Positions 54,500 through 64,000 are shown, counted from the stretch's first letter. The stretch: 64,000 bases of DNA from Hyparrhenia diplandra (GCA_015847255.1 JADLZK010011587.1:1-64000); one strand, 5' to 3'. The notes: generated by a model from the letters alone, not told the origin. Made by a program: numbers and translations.

Positions 54500-54652
54500 C
54501 GTCTGCTTCTACCTTCCAGCTTCTTCACCACTACTGGCGGACCTGCTAGATGCTCTTATTCAGGGGGGATTCGCCGGACGAACTACCTCGTCCTAGGTGC
54601 CTACATAGCTCCCCCAACGATAGTAGCTCCAACGACCACCCTGCTCGACGGA

Positions 54653-55099
54653 GTGTGGCCTAGGCGCCATCACGTGGGTGTTGCACGCGTCGTCTTCCTC
54701 GACAACATGGATCATCAATTCTTCAGCGTCGATAATGTCTACATCAACTACGACGCTGACAATGAGAAGCACCAGCTCTCACCCTGCATGTTCGACATCG
54801 ACTCCTTCATGTACGATACGATGCTCAATCTTGCAGCTTCTCCACCCACACGCCGTGATGTGACAGTCTGGCGCCTCATGCTCGTCTTCATCACACCACC
54901 TCCCCACGATCGCTTCATGTTCTTGGAGAGCCCCCCTCGTGACATGCTCTATCAGCACCTAGAAGCTAGGATTCCAAGGGAGCTGCTCCTCGTCGCTTGC
55001 CGAGAGACAACAGCATCACAGGGGCATGCGGTACATCAGTACATCTACCACAGCTACATCGGTAACCTTCACTACTTCATGGAGTTCACGCCGATCTAA
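54653..55099 (+). CDS. unknown ORF in the position of pol
   Basis: 148 codons from MWPRRHHVGVARVVFLDNMD through YINYDADNEKHQLSPCMFDI, MLNLAASPPTRRDVTVWRLM and ESPPRDMLYQHLEARIPREL to HYFMEFTPI. It lies between the protease ORF and the PPT, where RT would be expected. No RT, RNase H or integrase motif. I do not recognise it; it may be a captured host fragment or a degraded sequence that stayed open by chance. Confidence 0.4.
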   Translation: MWPRRHHVGVARVVFLDNMDHQFFSVDNVYINYDADNEKHQLSPCMFDIDSFMYDTMLNLAASPPTRRDVTVWRLMLVFITPPPHDRFMFLESPPRDMLYQHLEARIPRELLLVACRETTASQGHAVHQYIYHSYIGNLHYFMEFTPI

Positions 55100-55252
55100 A
55101 CCAGAGAGAACATGATCCTTGCTTACTCAGTGCATGAGAGATTGGTCCTATGTGTCGAGCTCATCGTGCCAGGTACTCTAGAGCTTGCTCCAGGTGTCAC
55201 AGAATGGACGTTTATCTAGCGCGAAGACGCGCCGGTCGGAGAAGGGGGGAGA

Positions 55253-55753
55253 TGTCACACCCCGTGATGGGGCCTAGAGGGGCCGACCCTAGGGGCCCGT
55301 GGCCGTTAGGGGCCCCCTAGGGCCTAGCGCTAGCAGCGCCCTCCCGTCGCCGCCGCCGTTCAGCGGTTTCTTCGGTAATTAAAGTAAGAGTTCGGTTAGG
55401 ATAAATTGGGACTTTTGGTGTGAAGGAGATATTTCCACTCTGTAAGGAACTCTCCTATTAGGATAAGGATAAGGACTTGCTTGTAAAAGGTATTCCAATC
55501 TATAAGAAACCTTTAGAGATTGCTTGAGATACAAGTCTCATATGAGGGCTATATAAACAAGGAGGATGTAATCTCTTAGGGACAAGCAATAAAGAATATT
55601 TCCCTACCCTCTTGCTCCAATCTCCTCCACCCCCTCTCCCGCGTCGTGCGTGGCGCCCGTCCGCCCTAGCACCGCCGCCGCCAAGACCGCCGCGCCCTAG
55701 AGCGGCCGCCGCCGCCGTTGTCGCCGCCGCCCTCCCTCGTCGCGGGTGTGACA
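55253..55753 (+). repeat. LTR2 of the non-autonomous Ty3 element
   Basis: 501 bp, TGTCACACCCCGTGATGGGG to GGGTGTGACA, longer than LTR1 by small insertions (extra copies of GGGGCC and CGCCGCCG motifs). Confidence 0.8.
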
Positions 55754-55769
55754 CTTATACTTGCACCCC

Positions 55770-56816
55770 CACTACTACACAATTTACTTTACGGGCGGTT
55801 TTTTTCATTAACCGTGGGCGGTTTTTGTAACCGCCACCGAGCTAGGGTCATGGATAATCGACCGATTAACCATGGTGATTTTAGGATCACCACCATTAAT
55901 CTATTAACGGTGGCGGTTTTAAAAGAAAACCGCCATGGTTAAAAAATAAAAAATAAAAAAAAACCAAACTTAACCCTAATGGGCCTCCACGCCCCAAACA
56001 AAACCCTAACGGGCGGCGTCGCCGCAACCATGATCCGTGGGGCGGCCCGGGTCGCGGCGTCGCCCCCCGGCCGGGGATCCGGCATCCCCCTCCCGGATCC
56101 GACTATCCGGGAGGGCTCGCCGTCCGCCCGTCGGGATCCGTGCGCCGCGGCCCTCAACCGCTGTGCTCGCCTCGCGCCTAGCCGCACTCAAGCGCCGCGT
56201 GCTCCACCTCTACATCCGCACCGCTGGGATCCGCGGCTTTGCGTCGCCGCCGGCCGTGGCCTTTGCGCCCGCGCCGTCGGGATCCGTGAGCCGACGCCAC
56301 CGGGCCGTGGCCTCCGCGCCGGATCTGCGCACCAGCGCCCGGCGCCGCAGGATCCGCGAGCTCAAGCGCCAGGTGTCCTCGCGCGAGTGGAGACAGAGGC
56401 GGGAAGAGAGAGCGCCGCGCGAGTGGAGAGAGAGGTTGGGAGGAAGCGGCTGTGGGAGATAGAGAGTGGGAGTGGGTGAGAAACCCTAGACTGGTGTATA
56501 AATACTCGGAGTCATCTATCAGGCCAATTTGGGCATTTCTAGATCAGAATGGGCCTAGCCTTTTAACGGTGATGTTTTTTTAATAAAAACCACCACGGTT
56601 AATTAATTTTCGTGGTGGTCTTTATAACCGCCACGGTTAATGAAAGAAAACCACCACGGTTAATGAAAGAAAACCACCACGGTTAATTGATTAACCGTGG
56701 AGGTTTTTTCCCTGGCTGGAGGCCTAATCTTGCTGTGATTTATGGTGGCCCTTTTTTAGAAAATTGCCACGGTTAATAAAACTGAAGTTCCTTGGAAAAG
56801 ATTTTTTCTACTAGTG
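55770..56816. mobile_element. CACTA element, 1047 bp, TSD CCC, with GC-rich captured block
   Basis: CACTACTACACAA at the left; the right end reverse complements to CACTAGTAGAAAAAATC. CCC flanks both sides (55767-55769, 56817-56819), the 3-bp TSD of CACTA elements. Subterminal arrays of AACCGCCACGGTTAAT / ACCACCACGGTTAAT (55795-55945 and 56575-56790) are typical transposase-binding repeats. The centre (about 55980-56480) is strongly GC-rich and carries AAACCCTA telo-box motifs and TATAAATA at 56500, unlike the ends. No transposase. Confidence 0.9.
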
Positions 56817-56819
56817 CCC

Positions 56820-57882
56820 ATTAGCATTCTATCTCGCCATGTAAGCTGTCCACATCAGCATCCACTAGCACTTGGTTATGACAAACAACTAGCACATTGA
56901 TAGCCTCATGTTTGCTTTTGGTAATTGATACACCTAGTGGAATGACCTTTTTGATAAGTGTTAATTAAGCTAGGTAAGGTAAACAAGGCTAGAAGTTGGA
57001 TGAAGGGTGATCAATCCAAATGGAGCAAGCTCACACTTCTAGAAAATGAAGAGGTGAAAACAAGCCCGAAGGCAGAGGTATACGCTAGAGGTTTTTGTTT
57101 TCATTGGCCGAGACGCAGTAAAATGTGTGGTCAAGTTTAAGACAAATAGCCATACTATTAAGAGGGAAAATCTAATGCTTAAACGGTTACCGAAGTGCAA
57201 CTAGGTGTGTAAATTAACTGCTCATGTGCATTGGACCTAGTGACATGGTGAGATGCAAATGAAAATTGTTTTTGAAAAGCTAACTCATTGTCCAAGGTGA
57301 GGATGTTCATGTTAGGGCAAAGTGGAGTTGCAGATTTGAAACGCTTTGTCAAGCTGGTGACTTGGTGTAGTTTTCCTGCCCCGATCAAATTTATCCCGGT
57401 TTGGTAGTCACTAGAGAAGGTTGCACAGTACACCTAGTCGAGGCTAGGATTTAGTACTAGATTTATACGGTGCTTGTCATCCAACTCCACTGGATTAATA
57501 GAGTGTGCACTGTTCACACTGAGACATGTCAAATTTTGAAGGACTCACTGGAGTACCAGTGCTAAGGGCCAAACTTTTCTGGTGGTGAAAAACTGGTTCT
57601 AGAACCTCTAGATGACATCAGATTAGTCCAATGTTTGGTGTTGTCTGACTCACCAGAGAATGCGGTACACTAGTCCCAACCACAAGTTTGGCTTGTGCCT
57701 GTGCATGATGTGTCATGTATCCAGTGACAAACTATTATGTCCTTGCTTGTGTTCTCTATTCGCTTACAAGAAAGCCTTCTATGTGAGGTTAATCATGTTG
57801 GGACTCGAATCATCATGAACATTGAGTTTTCCACCAATCTGAGTCTTCATACCTATAGTAAGATCGGACCATGTCTATATCA
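56820..57882 (+). repeat. degenerate LTR sequence ending at a Met-tRNA PBS
   Basis: The last part (57738-57882) is an older copy, in the opposite orientation, of the solo LTR at 57985: CTTGCTTGTGTTCTCTATTC, GAGTTTTCCACCAATC, AGATCGGACCATGTCTATAT CA. Two bases later TGGTATACCC resembles the PBS TGGTATCAGAGC. Upstream (56910-57000) TTTTGGTAATTGATACACC recalls a SIRE LTR start. No coding sequence. Confidence 0.45.
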
Positions 57883-57931
57883 AGTGGTATACCCATTAGA
57901 TATATCTCTATTGCCACTTTAGATTGGACTT

Positions 57932-60125
57932 TGAAAGCATCTAGACCCTCTAGTCTGGGTTTCAATGATTGATGACAATGTAAATGATAGGGTCTGGCCC
58001 GATCTTCCGTGAGGTACGTGGTAAATCGATTGGTGGAGAACTCGACGTTGACGGTCCGGCTTCGAATCAACACAAACTCGACCCTGCAACCGCTACACCA
58101 CAACTCCAACGGTTATCAACCAAGCACGACTTGATTGACCTCGCCAAGAAGGCTTTCCTGCAAGCGAATCGAGAACACAAGCAAGAACAGTTAAGGACGC
58201 AATCTGAATATTGCAAATATGAATGACGAACGGAATTGATGGGGTTCGAGCTCGGATCACAAAAGGACTAATCGCCACAGATGTGAAGAACAAGAACGGG
58301 GGGCCTGGATTATTGTAAACGGAATAATCTTCATGGTTACAATGAATCAATCAAGTTTCTCGAAGGAAAACTCAAACTAAACAAAACCCGACTCTAACCA
58401 GCGGCGGCGGCTGAGTTTATAACGTGGGAAAGGAAGCTAGGGTTGGGGGCGACCAGCACGGAGGCGCCCACAACTTGGGCTTAAGGCCCGACTCGATACA
58501 TGGCCAAGTTGGCCCAAAACAGGTGACGCAGCACCTTGCCGTGGTCACACAGAATGATCCACAGGCCATCTGGAGCTGGGACCAGATCCAAAACGACGGC
58601 GGCGGCGTCCCCTTTCCATAGAGTCTAAGATCGCCCCGTTTCGATATCGTATGAGGGAGTTACGACCAAAACATTGACGACGTGTCTGCTGAATCCGAGG
58701 GTGACGTGGCAGCTGAGTTGGAGATGAGTTGCAACTTGGGGAAGATCGTGGCGTAGGCGTGTCCAGCTTGTCCAGCGTGGTGATGTCCTCATCAGTAAAT
58801 TACCATGACTAACGTGTGTTTTGCAGAAACAATGGTAAGTTAGGTCATGGTAATGGCAATCTCGGGCAATATGGTTTTCATGCCCCCCTGTCGATGGAAA
58901 TCGTTTTGGTTTTCAAAGGATTGATGACAAGGTTAAGGACTGTTAGTTCCGATTGTCGATGAGTTGAGTGACATCGGATTAGTCGTTAGGACTTTGTTTT
59001 TCTCTTTTGGCTGTACTATTAAGGGGGTTACAAATGGGTAGCTTGACCTAGGTGAGTCTAATGTTTAGATGTGGTGCACACTTGCCAAACTTAGCACTAG
59101 ATAGCTGCAAAAGTCCTTGAGATTGGTTGGAGTTGAAGCCGTTCACAAAGGATTTGAATCGGAAGTGAAACGGGCTTCAAAATGTTGCCGGACGCTAGTT
59201 TGGTGAGCATCGGACGCTGGCGTCAGCGTCCGGTGCCATGTTGCCGGCTCAGCGTCGAGTGAAGGGTGCAGCTGGCCAGTGTGCCGGACGCGTCTGGTGG
59301 TCAGGCGCCATGCAATGGCTAGCTGTAGATTCAAAATTTGCATTGCGTCGGACGCGTCCGGCGCGGAGGTTTTAAGCGTCCGGCACTCGTATTTTTGCGA
59401 GATTGTGGGCAACGGTTGAATTTTTTGGGATGGCCTATAAATGCAACCTTACCTCGTCCATACTCTCTCTCTTGCCCATTTGTCCAGCTGAAGAAACACT
59501 TGTGAGAGCAAGAGAGTGCAAGAGCCTATTGAGGTGTTGAGATTTGCAAGATTAAGGACCTCTTTATTGCTTTGAGAGTAGCAAGTGTGCATCCACTCTT
59601 CTCATTAACCTTGTTTGGGTCAAGTGAGAGTTTGTGCTTGTTTCTCTTGGTGATGGCCATCACCTACACGGTTTGGTGGCGTTTCGGAGCTTGAAAATCA
59701 TCCGGTGGAGCTTGTGGATGACTCAAGCAAGCTTGTGAGCGGTTGTGGACGATTCACCGCGACGGAGTGTCGAAGAATCAGCCCGTAGAGAGCACTTAGT
59801 CCTTGCGTGGACTAAGGGGGGGCAATACTCTTGCGAGAGTGCTCCAACGAGGACTAGTGGGGAGTGATGACTCTCCGATACCTCGGTAAAACATCGCCGC
59901 GTTCTTCTTCCTCTCTTTACTTTGAGCATTTACATTCCGCAATTCAATTCATGTCTTTACACTCTTAGAATTGTCATGCTAAAGTAGGAATTGGAACCTA
60001 GGGTGCAAAACTTTGTGCGTAGTTCATAAAAACACACTTAGGCACAAGAGAGTGAATATGGGCTAGTAGGTTGTTAATTTGCGATAAAATTTTAGATTAG
60101 CCCAATTCAACCCCCCTCTTGGGCA
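57932..60125 (+). repeat. SIRE-type copia LTR, plus orientation, interrupted
   Basis: TGAAAGCATCTAGACCCTCT, GGGTTTCAATGATTGATGAC, then after the solo LTR GACTAACGTGTGTTTTGCAG, GGTTTTCAAAGGATTGATGA, a TATA box (GCCTATAAATGC at 59429) and the terminal CAACCCCCCTCTTGGGCA. These are the usual marks of SIRE/Maximus LTRs. No PBS or gag follows on the right, so it is a solo LTR or a fragment. Both edges are approximate. Confidence 0.65.
57985..58794 (-). mobile_element. solo LTR, 810 bp, perfect TSD GTAAA
   Basis: GTAAA at 57980-57984 and 58795-58799. The block starts TGATAGGGTCTGGCC and ends TGTCCTCATCA. Removing it restores the SIRE LTR reading TTGATGACAATGTAAATTAC. The minus strand holds a likely TATA (CCACGTTATAAACTCAGCC, about 58420). 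No PBS, PPT or internal region: a recombination-derived solo LTR. Confidence 0.88.
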
Positions 60126-61137
60126 TCTTGATAACCTATTTTTATGTTATCTAGAGTCCTCAAAAGCAATAAGAAAAAAATACCGCCACATATCTTCTGT
60201 TCTATAGCCCTCTTGTTCCTTGCAATTTTGTTTTTGATTCGCTTAGTTGAGTTTATGTTCGAGGTCAAGTAAAAGTTTGATCAAACATATAGATGAAAAT
60301 TTTAATATTTTATAATACAAAATGAGTATACTATGAAAATATATCTCATGGCAAATCTTATAATTCTTATATAATGTTTATGAAATATTATTTTTTAATT
60401 TATTATAGTTAGTTAAGCTTTATTTTTTAAAACATATTACAATGCTAGAAACTGTATTCTTTTGTAGGATTGATCATATATTTTTTATTAGGCTAAACTA
60501 AATTACTCCCGGAAGTTTGCCAAGAGTCTCATGAAAGTGTGAGCGTTAGTTTTCGTAAACGTCAGTGCCTCGGCATGGCGGTCAAGTGTGAGCCCTAGAC
60601 CCGTTAGGCCGTCCGCAATGGTAATAGCTAGTGTTAGCTACGTAGTCAGCTGCGTAAAGGTGAGAGACAAAAGAAAAGACTATTTTATATTGTTGGACAC
60701 ACATGATCTTCTCACATATTCTTAGGCTATGTGAAATAGTCTAGTTATTTGTATATAGTTAGTGACTACTCTCTCTCCTACTTTTTTTTTCATGTCATGT
60801 CACATCTAGCTAGCCAAATAGCTAACCCGGACGCCCCTAGTTTCCACAATTGTCAGGGTTTCGGCATGGTGGTCTATAGGTGGCGCTCTCATTGGTATCG
60901 TTATGCACTGTGCACCTCAAGTTTGTACAGCATGCAGTCTGCCCACACCTTCTCAAAGGCACGTGTTGCTGAGTAGCACCAGGTTGTGGCCACAATGCCT
61001 TCGCCACATCGATTGTCCATGACCCTTTGACCCAAAGATGGATAGATCCACTGATGTTCGTACTTGCTCATTGACTGCATTTATGTCTCAGCATCTCAGG
61101 TTCTCACATTTGATTTCTTTGATGCTCCTGCTATCAT
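60126..61137. other. intergenic with MITE-like pieces
   Basis: 60290-60490 is AT-rich and resembles the inside of a MITE (GTTTGATCAAACATATAGATG). Apart from the candidate at 60607 nothing is recognised. Confidence 0.45.
60607..60837. mobile_element. candidate PIF-like MITE
   Basis: GGCCGTCCGCAATGGTAATAGCTA at the left, and CAAATAGCTAACCCGGACGCCCC at the right, whose reverse complement begins GGGGCGTCCGG. Flanks TTA and TAG are not a perfect TSD. Moderate support only. Confidence 0.45.
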
Positions 61138-61150
61138 GTGTCAAAATCCT

Positions 61151-61192
61151 ATTACAATGATACACAATTTGCGTATTCAAGAGAAAAAAAAA
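61151..61192 (+). mobile_element. 42-bp L1 tail insertion, 13-bp TSD
   Basis: GTGTCAAAATCCT (61138-61150) and GTGTTAAAATCCT (61193-61205) flank ATTACAATGATACACAATTT GCGTATTCAAGAG plus an A-run. The insert ends like the plant L1 3' terminus (GCGTATTCGAGAAAA type). A severely 5'-truncated L1 copy. Confidence 0.75.
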
Positions 61193-61424
61193 GTGTTAAA
61201 ATCCTGCTTTCCACAGGCAGTATTAATTCAATGATACAGGAATCAAATAGATTACTTCCAGTAGGCACACTCTACATCGAACAGAAGCATGCAAAAGCGA
61301 ATAAATGAAACCAAAGGATGAAAAGCTGGACACACAAATCAACTTTGGGTCCATTTTTGTTCCCTGAAGTATGATACATCTTTTTGAGGACGAACCATAA
61401 ACTGACTCGGTAACTTGATCTAAT

Positions 61425-63460
61425 TTAGCTTTTTCTTGAACCGAGTGTCTGGTTGCAACTTCTCCTCTTGTAAAATTTGTGAACTGTGGTGAATGTTGCC
61501 TTCTCACTAACTTCAGTTAATCTGCCATTCTCTTGCTTGTGCAAACTCATGCCAGTTACTAAATCAGATGCGTCTCCCTCTGTGTTCGACAGGGTTTTTT
61601 CTGCTGTATTGTTGTTGTTTACTTCCTTGATTATCACTGTGCTATTCTGCGTCTCGGTAAGCTCCGAAGTCATTATATTCGTCAGGTCTTTCCCAGCACT
61701 AATATCTACATCCTTTTTGGCCTCAAAGCACTCATGTGAAGCCTTGTCATGATATGAAATGCTATCATTTGTTTGCTTCGAGATTTTCTTTGGTCTCCCT
61801 CTTCGAAGTTTCATAGTGTCAGAACTGATTCCCTTTTCGCATCCAAACTTATCTCCTTCCGGGTCAGATTGAGTTAACCCAATAGCACCTTCAGCTACAT
61901 GGTATATAGAAATCATAACATCATATGGAGTGGTAAAACAAAATGCCATTAAACTGAATGCTAGATCACTCTGTATGAATTTATATTTTATCTTTATTGT
62001 TGCCAGATCACTCTTTTTCTTTGCGAGGAAAGCCAGATCACTCTATATGGTATTATCATCTGCAAAAATGTATACCACATCTACTAAACCACTGCAGATT
62101 CAGCGCGTACAAAATTTAACAATGTGATAACATCATTGATTAACTTCTCTCCATTAGTTTGCTTTACAATCATCATTGACTAATTGTCAGGGTGCTGCTC
62201 AAGGACAAGCAAAATGCAAAGAAGTTGTCATATGCTCATGGCCACCTTGCATATCATAAATTCATAATTATGCCAAGTGTTGGTAGTATGAAATATGATT
62301 AGTTTCTCACTTACATATTTCATTTATTAGTCTGCGTCAAGTTTGGATTTCTTATAAATAGTTTAATGAGGTGATTGCTCACATTTTTACAAGGCAAGAT
62401 AAAGAATAAATAAGTACTTTCTCTCTTTCTCCCACTCCAAGAGTCCCTCACACCTTTAGCCATCTTGCACTAGAGGCATTCAGCACCTCCTCATTGGGTG
62501 TGTGTTTGCTAGACAGTTCTGGTATTCCCTCCTGCATCATGTGGGGTTCTCCTCCCTCGCCTCACAACCTACTGATTCAATCTTGGATGATTGGTGGGCA
62601 AAAGTGGAAGTAGTTACTGGTGATGAGGAAAGGCCTGAACTCACTCATTTGTGCCTGGAGCATCTGGAAGAAGTGGAATGATTGTACCTTCAATAGGGCG
62701 GTCCCAAGCATTAATACGGCTCTGAGTCTTGCTAAGGAGGAAGACCACTGGTGATGTTTGGCGGGAGCTAAGGGTCTATCCCTTCTCACAGCTAAGGGAG
62801 CTTAGATTGATTCTCGTTTTTTTCCATTCCGTAAAAGGTGATTTGAGTCTAAGCTTGCTAGTTAGTGAGTGGGTGTGTGTTCAGGTCTATGTATGACTCT
62901 TTTCTCCTTCTTTTAATACATTGACCATAGACATCTCTCCTGCGTGTTCGAGAAACACATCAATCTATGCTACTTCTCTAATTTTGACCAAGTTTATCGA
63001 AAAACACATTTTGTTTCATTAAACTCTCCATTAAATAAGTCGATTAAATATATATTAAAAAATATTAATATTTGTAGTACATTTTATTAGTATCATTGGA
63101 AAGATCTTCAGATCTAGTTTTTTTAACAAATTTATTTGGAGATACAAATATTGCACGTGTTTTCTACAAATAAGTCAAACTTGTGTCACGCACACCAACG
63201 GCAAAAGATAAAAAGGGACGGAAGGAGTAGATGTTAATATACTATTCTAAGAACTTGGTCAAAATAGAGAAGTTTAACTTGGACGAAGCTAAATTGAACT
63301 AAAATTTTCATCAGAGGGATTACCATATAACCAGAACTTACAGTGATTTGAAGTCTGCCCATTAGAAAATTCCTTGTCTAAAACCAGTGCTCTCTTGAAC
63401 TTTTTCTTTGTTTGACCTGCTGCTTTCAGTCTTTTCAGCATACGTTTAGGCTGATGGTCC
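61425..63460 (-). CDS. 3' exons of an unidentified AT-hook protein gene
   Basis: The last exon is 61894-61425 (acceptor CCATGTAG, stop TAA): EGAIGLTQSDPEGDKFGCEK, then MKLRRGRPKKISKQ, an AT-hook DNA-binding motif (RGRPKK), then a polar Ser/Thr/Asn-rich tail ending LGSRKS. The preceding exon ends at 63342 with donor CACT|GTAAGT and reads PKRMLKRLKAAGQTKKKFKR, ALVLDKEFSNGQTSNH; its 5' edge is uncertain (about 63417-63460). Phases agree (T|CT gives Ser). The intron between holds an L1 relic and a MITE. Upstream exons would lie right of the window or past the LTR element at 63720. AT-hook proteins act in chromatin or transcription; the family was not recognised. Confidence 0.5.
62440..62954 (+). 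mobile_element. L1 (LINE) 3' relic with zf-RVT domain
   Basis: In two frames the plus strand reads CVFARQFWYSLLHHVGFSSL, ILDDWWAKVE and RKGLNSLICAWSIWKKWNDC TFNRAVPS, the zinc-binding region that ends plant L1 ORF2. The L1 3' tail (TTTTAATACATTGACC ... CATCTCTCCTGCGTGTTCGA GAAA) follows at 62897-62954. Frameshifted and 5'-truncated. Confidence 0.75.
62973..63227. mobile_element. Stowaway-like MITE
   Basis: Right end GGGACGGAAGGAG before TA; left end after TA is CTTCTCTAATTTTGACC, weakly inverse. AT-rich interior with AAATAAGTC motifs in both orientations. TA on both sides (62971-62972, 63228-63229). Confidence 0.6.
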
Positions 63461-63640
63461 AAGAAAAACTTGTATTATATGTCACAGAAAAAGAGGTTGC
63501 ACATCATATATCTTGGAGATTATCAAGAAGTCTAGTTTATGGACAACTTTTCAAATCTATTGTCTTTTTAAATTCTACTGTCCTAACAAAATGCACGTCC
63601 TAGACTGGGTATATGTTAACAGTGTTCAACTTTGTAATTT

Positions 63641-63690
63641 ATTTTTCTAGAAAACGCAGGAGAGCTGTGCTTCATTATATTAAGAAAACT
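63641..63690 (-). mobile_element. L1 3' tail, reversed
   Basis: The minus strand reads TTAATATAATGAAGCACAGC TCTCCTGCGTTTTCTAG then A-rich: the shared plant L1 terminus. Confidence 0.65.
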
Positions 63691-63719
63691 TTGTGATTTG
63701 TCTTTCACAAGCAAGTATA

Positions 63720-64000
63720 TGTTATGACCGGCATTCCCTATTCTAGGCGCAGGGACATTAGTGGATGATAGGAGGCGCATGCATAAACCAGCCATCAGTG
63801 GCTGATAGGAGGCGCATGCATAAAACCAGCCATCAGTGGGTGATAGGAGCCGCATGCTTAGACTATTTCCTATTTCTATTTTTGATAAAGAGAGGGCTAT
63901 AAACCTTTGTAATCACCAGACATTCGAATCAAGCAGAAACATTGTTGTTTCAGGCTTCCCTTGGGAGCCGGGAGAATTCCCAGCCACAACCTCTCTCTCT
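63720..64000 (+). mobile_element. start of an LTR element (copia-like), runs off the window
   Basis: TGTTATGACCGGCATTCCC at 63720 looks like an LTR start. A TATA box (GGCTATAAACC, 63895-63905) is followed by GTTGTTTCAGGCTTCCC and GGGAGCCGGGAGAATTCC, a leader type common in grass copia LTRs. The other end lies outside. Confidence 0.5.
63761..63860. repeat. 37-38 bp tandem repeat inside the LTR
   Basis: GTGG(A/C/G)TGATAGGAG(G/C)CGCATGC repeats at 63761, 63798 and 63836. It sits upstream of the LTR TATA box, where enhancer repeats are often found. Confidence 0.8.

Larger units (their letters stand above)
52311..55753 (+). mobile_element. non-autonomous Ty3 LTR element (gag and protease, no RT)
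   Basis: LTR1 52311-52752 and LTR2 55253-55753 share TGTCACACCCC at the start, GGTTTCTTCGGTAAT, GAAGGAGATATTT, ATGTAATCTCTTAGG and GGGTGTGACA-type ends. Met-tRNA-like PBS TGGTATCCGGAGGC at 52755; PPT GAGAAGGGGGGAGA before LTR2. TSD CTTAC/CTTAT. Inside: a gag fragment, a gag-protease ORF and an unknown ORF, but no RT, RNase H or integrase, so it depends on another element. Confidence 0.85.

Noticed and set aside
55795..56790. Hairpin-rich AACCGCCACGG repeats read as terminators or a small-RNA locus
   Set aside because: They are the subterminal repeats of a CACTA element with proper ends and a CCC TSD.
62577..62789. 70-codon minus-strand frame
   Set aside because: Antisense of the L1 zf-RVT region read on the plus strand.

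Overview
The window is nuclear DNA from a grass (Poaceae). I infer this from GC-rich exons beside AT-rich introns and intergenic DNA, GT-AG introns, many Tourist/PIF- and Stowaway-type MITEs, Athila, Tat and SIRE-type LTR retrotransposons, plant L1 tails, and plant-specific gene families (GT92 galactan synthase, MBOAT wax synthase, CYP81, plant DHHC acyltransferase). Nothing bacterial, plastid or mitochondrial was seen. I could not fix the species.

Layout. 1-12.9 kb is a gene-bearing segment: a broken GT92 galactan-synthase-like gene (+), an intact single-exon MBOAT wax synthase/sterol acyltransferase (-) and an intact two-exon CYP81 P450 (-), separated by MITEs and small tandem duplications. 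13-39 kb is a retrotransposon nest, almost all on the minus strand. It holds an internal region plus one LTR of an unidentified element (about 13-16.5 kb); the gag half of an old Tat-like Ty3 element (16.5-18.3 and 29.7-30.75 kb) split by a complete Athila element (18,283-29,715, TSD TGCCC); and the 5' part of a SIRE-type copia element (30.77-39.0 kb) split by a 4.7-kb insertion. A SIRE-type solo LTR also sits inside the left Athila LTR.

39-47.4 kb: a MITE cluster, then an intact seven-exon DHHC protein S-acyltransferase (+) whose introns carry a TRIM/SMART mini-retrotransposon, a SINE-like element, a PIF MITE, an L1 tail and a tiny poly-A insertion at a splice donor. 49.3-51.7 kb: a decaying second MBOAT copy on the opposite strand from the intact one. 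52.3-60.1 kb: an RT-less Ty3 element, a CACTA element with a GC-rich captured block, and SIRE-type LTRs with a clean solo LTR (TSD GTAAA). 60-64 kb: the 3' exons of an unidentified AT-hook protein gene (-), L1 fragments, and the start of another LTR element running off the window.

Three (perhaps four) genes look functional. They do not form one pathway: the MBOAT, P450 and GT92 families act in surface lipid, specialised and cell-wall metabolism, and the DHHC enzyme in membrane-protein palmitoylation. The most interesting observations are a set of almost pure poly-A insertions with target-site duplications (one duplicating a 5' splice site), a TRIM in an intron with a 33-bp perfect inverted segment, an internal promoter plus extra ORF in the Athila element, an RNase H-like domain placed before gag in the Tat element, and stop codons at CAG positions in the decayed copies.
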